Assembly (NCBI GenBank): GCA_041650355.1 | Contig: JBAZLI010000052.1 | Location: 1-7,318 of the forward strand | Direction of reading: 5' to 3' | DNA: 7,318 nt | Origin: Candidatus Micrarchaeia archaeon | Lineage (GTDB): Archaea > Micrarchaeota > Micrarchaeia > Anstonellales > Bilamarchaeaceae | In this document: piece by piece, positions 6,134-7,318 of the stretch | How the letters are laid out: each line of letters begins with the position of its first letter | Numbering within the stretch: position 1 is the first letter of the stretch | Position numbers and translations under genes: made by a program | Notes under the pieces: generated by a model | The model's input: the letters and a program-made list of their open reading frames with translations, nothing else | Told to the model about the DNA's origin: nothing | Databases searched by the model: none

Positions 6134-6899
6134 AATGGTGGTGGGGCACCATGCCCAGCTCGGATTCGTAGGCGCAGCGCAAATCCGCGCTGTCAAAACC
6201 CTCGGAAATTTCGTGCATCCTCACCGTCCGGTTGACGCACGCGAGCCTGTTCACCCTTTTCGTCACCATCCCGACATCGTGGGATATGAGCACGAGGGTC
6301 ATTTTCATCTTCTTGTTGAGGCTTCCGAGCAGCTCGTAGAAATCGTGCTGCGCCTCTGCGTCCACGCCCACCGTGGGTTCGTCCAGAATAAGCAGTTCGG
6401 GTTCCGAGGCAAGGGCGCGGGCGATGAACACGCGCTGCTGCTGGCCCCCTGAAAGCTCGCCGATGCGCTTTCCGGCCATGGAGAGCATGCCGGTGCGCCT
6501 GAGCGAATCCTCAACTGCCTTGTTGTCCGCGGCAGAGAGCTGGTTCATGAGCCCTGCCGAAGCGAACCGCCCCATGCTCGCGGCTTCTAAAACCGTGGCT
6601 GGGAAATCAGGGTCGAACGAGGTGGCCTTCTGCGGGACGTATCCGATTTTCTTCCAGTCGCGGAATTCCGCCAGCTCCTTGCCGAATAGTTTTATGGTGC
6701 CCTGTCCTGGTTTGAGCAGGCCGAGCATGAGCTTCACGAGCGTTGTTTTGCCCGCGCCGTTCGGGCCTATCATGCCCACGAAATCCCCCCTGCGCAATTC
6801 GAAGCTGGCATTGTCCAGCACGGGCTGGCTCCCGAAGCTGAAGGACACGCCGCTGAACTCCACAATCTTTTCCTGCTTTTGAGACAAGCAATCCACCAC
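6132..6899 (-). CDS. znuC: metal ABC transporter ATP-binding protein, ZnuC-like
   Basis: This protein of up to 255 residues is the ATPase of the metal importer and acts on the cytoplasmic face of the permease. Motifs in order are Walker A GPNGAGKT (45-52), Q-loop Gln90 (GYVPQ), signature LSGGQ (149-153) followed by QQR, Walker B LLILDEP (169-175), D-loop VGVD (177-180) and H-loop His207 (ISHD). It ends in VPHHH; a His-rich tail is frequent in zinc/manganese ATPases and may bind metal. The coordinates use the longest form, a GTG at 6899-6897, 9 nt after the znuA stop. A second GTG follows at once (6896). A TTG at 6887-6885 is also in frame, has GGTGG (6897-6893) 5 nt upstream, and would give MSQKQEKIVEF; I think it at least as likely. 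The substrate is inferred from the neighbours. Confidence 0.93.
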   Translation of the reverse strand: MVDCLSQKQEKIVEFSGVSFSFGSQPVLDNASFELRRGDFVGMIGPNGAGKTTLVKLMLGLLKPGQGTIKLFGKELAEFRDWKKIGYVPQKATSFDPDFPATVLEAASMGRFASAGLMNQLSAADNKAVEDSLRRTGMLSMAGKRIGELSGGQQQRVFIARALASEPELLILDEPTVGVDAEAQHDFYELLGSLNKKMKMTLVLISHDVGMVTKRVNRLACVNRTVRMHEISEGFDSADLRCAYESELGMVPHHH

Positions 6900-6908
6900 T
6901 ATGGATAT

Positions 6909-7318
6909 TTACCTGCACGCCAAACCTTTTTTTAGGTTTGCCAGGTTCTCCTCCATGAGCGTGATGTAATTTCCGCCTCTCGCGTTTTCATCAGGAGTGA
7001 GCCCGTGCACCGAATTGAACACCAGCGCATAGCCACCTATTTCCTGGGATATGGTCTGCGCGGACCGCGGGTCTATGAGGCTCTCGAAAAAAACCGCGCT
7101 CACGTTCCTTTCCCTGGCCTGGGTTATTATCGCGGCAAGCTCTGACGCTGAAGGCTCTGCTTCCGGATTTATCCCGGTTATCGCGACCTGATTGCAACCG
7201 TATTCCCTGCAGAAATAGCCGAGCGTCGCGTGGGTTATGAGCACGTCTTTCTTTTCGCACGCGCTCATTCCGCTTCTTATCTTCGCGTCCAGCGCATCCA
7301 GCTTGGTTTTGTAATTTT
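6909..7318 (-). CDS. znuA: metal-binding ABC transporter substrate-binding protein, ZnuA-like (N-terminal part missing)
   Basis: The minus-strand frame is open from the window edge to a TAA at 6911-6909. This gives the last 135 residues of a ZnuA/TroA (cluster A-I) protein, the extracellular metal receptor that feeds the znuBC importer. The ATG at 7268 is internal, because the frame continues upstream with matching family sequence (KLDALDAKIRSG). Seen here (fragment numbering) are the conserved THATLGYFCREYG block (28-40), whose His29 fits the third metal ligand of the family; GINPEAEPSASEL; FFESLIDP with the Glu found in these proteins; NSVHGLT, in the region of the last ligand; and the C-terminal NYITLMEENLANL helix. 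The first two His ligands, any His-rich loop, the lipobox or anchor, and the operon promoter lie outside the window. Four Cys (20, 36, 41, 134) are notable. It is the first gene of the three-gene importer operon as far as visible. Confidence 0.9.
   Translation of the reverse strand, partial: NYKTKLDALDAKIRSGMSACEKKDVLITHATLGYFCREYGCNQVAITGINPEAEPSASELAAIITQARERNVSAVFFESLIDPRSAQTISQEIGGYALVFNSVHGLTPDENARGGNYITLMEENLANLKKGLACR
6921..6940. repeat. perfect inverted repeat at the 3' end of the znuA-like gene
   Basis: CAAACCT (6921-6927) pairs with AGGTTTG (6934-6940) around six T's; on the minus-strand mRNA this is a 7-bp stem with an A6 loop. It lies within the last dozen codons of the znuA-like gene, 10 nt before its stop and about 22 nt before the znuC start. 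Such a hairpin could set mRNA ends or stability so that the binding protein is made in excess over ATPase and permease. The role is inference; on the minus strand it is not followed by a T-tract, so it is not a convincing terminator. Confidence 0.35.

Noticed and set aside
6373..6882. Plus-strand open frame opposite the znuC-like gene
   Set aside because: It is the Ser/Pro-rich antisense shadow of a well-defined ABC ATPase and has no SD or promoter of its own.
6607..6933. Possible programmed -1 frameshift at the A7 run near the end of the znuA-like gene, entering a long alternative frame
   Set aside because: The run A_AAA_AAA is in a slippery register, but the -1 frame only runs through the znuC coding region with no family resemblance, and the zero-frame end is a normal ZnuA C-terminus.
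1..7318. tRNA, rRNA, CRISPR array, insertion sequence or prophage
   Set aside because: No regularly spaced repeats, terminal inverted repeats, transposase or integrase motifs, or tRNA-like cloverleaf were seen, and coding density leaves little room.

Overview
The window looks like chromosomal DNA from an archaeon. Ile is often ATA and Arg often AGG. Several starts carry GGTG-type Shine-Dalgarno (SD) sites matching an archaeal 16S tail. There is an archaeal-type pilus ATPase with two TadC/FlaJ-like membrane proteins, and surface-type proteins rich in N-glycosylation sequons. The compact layout and gene content would fit a small-genome lineage of the DPANN kind, but that placement is inference.

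Positions 1-5000 (plus strand) hold one tightly packed operon: the 3' end of a pilin-like gene, a second membrane-anchored sequon-rich protein, a CBS-pair protein with a C-terminal winged-helix-like domain, a secretion ATPase of the VirB11/TadA/FlaI class, and two TadC/FlaJ-like platform proteins. Gaps between genes range from a 16-nt overlap to 24 nt. Together they give the motor, the inner-membrane platform and candidate surface subunits of a type IV pilus-like machine. The CBS protein is a possible sensor or regulatory part.

Positions 5064-7318 (minus strand) converge on this operon. In transcription order they hold a 5'-truncated znuA-like metal-binding protein, a znuC-like ATPase, a znuB-like permease, a T-tract with a possible promoter, and an overlooked 50-residue protein with a CxxC...CxxxxxH zinc-ribbon-like pattern. 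The first three form an ABC importer for zinc or a similar divalent metal.

The stretch 5001-5320 is not empty. It contains the small zinc-ribbon gene (5064-5216), a short hairpin between the convergent ends, and AT-rich control signals. I saw no RNA genes, mobile elements or CRISPR repeats. The most useful observations are the unlisted small cysteine-rich gene beside the zinc importer, the CBS-winged-helix gene inside a pilus operon, and an Asp-to-Gln change in the Asp box of the pilus ATPase.
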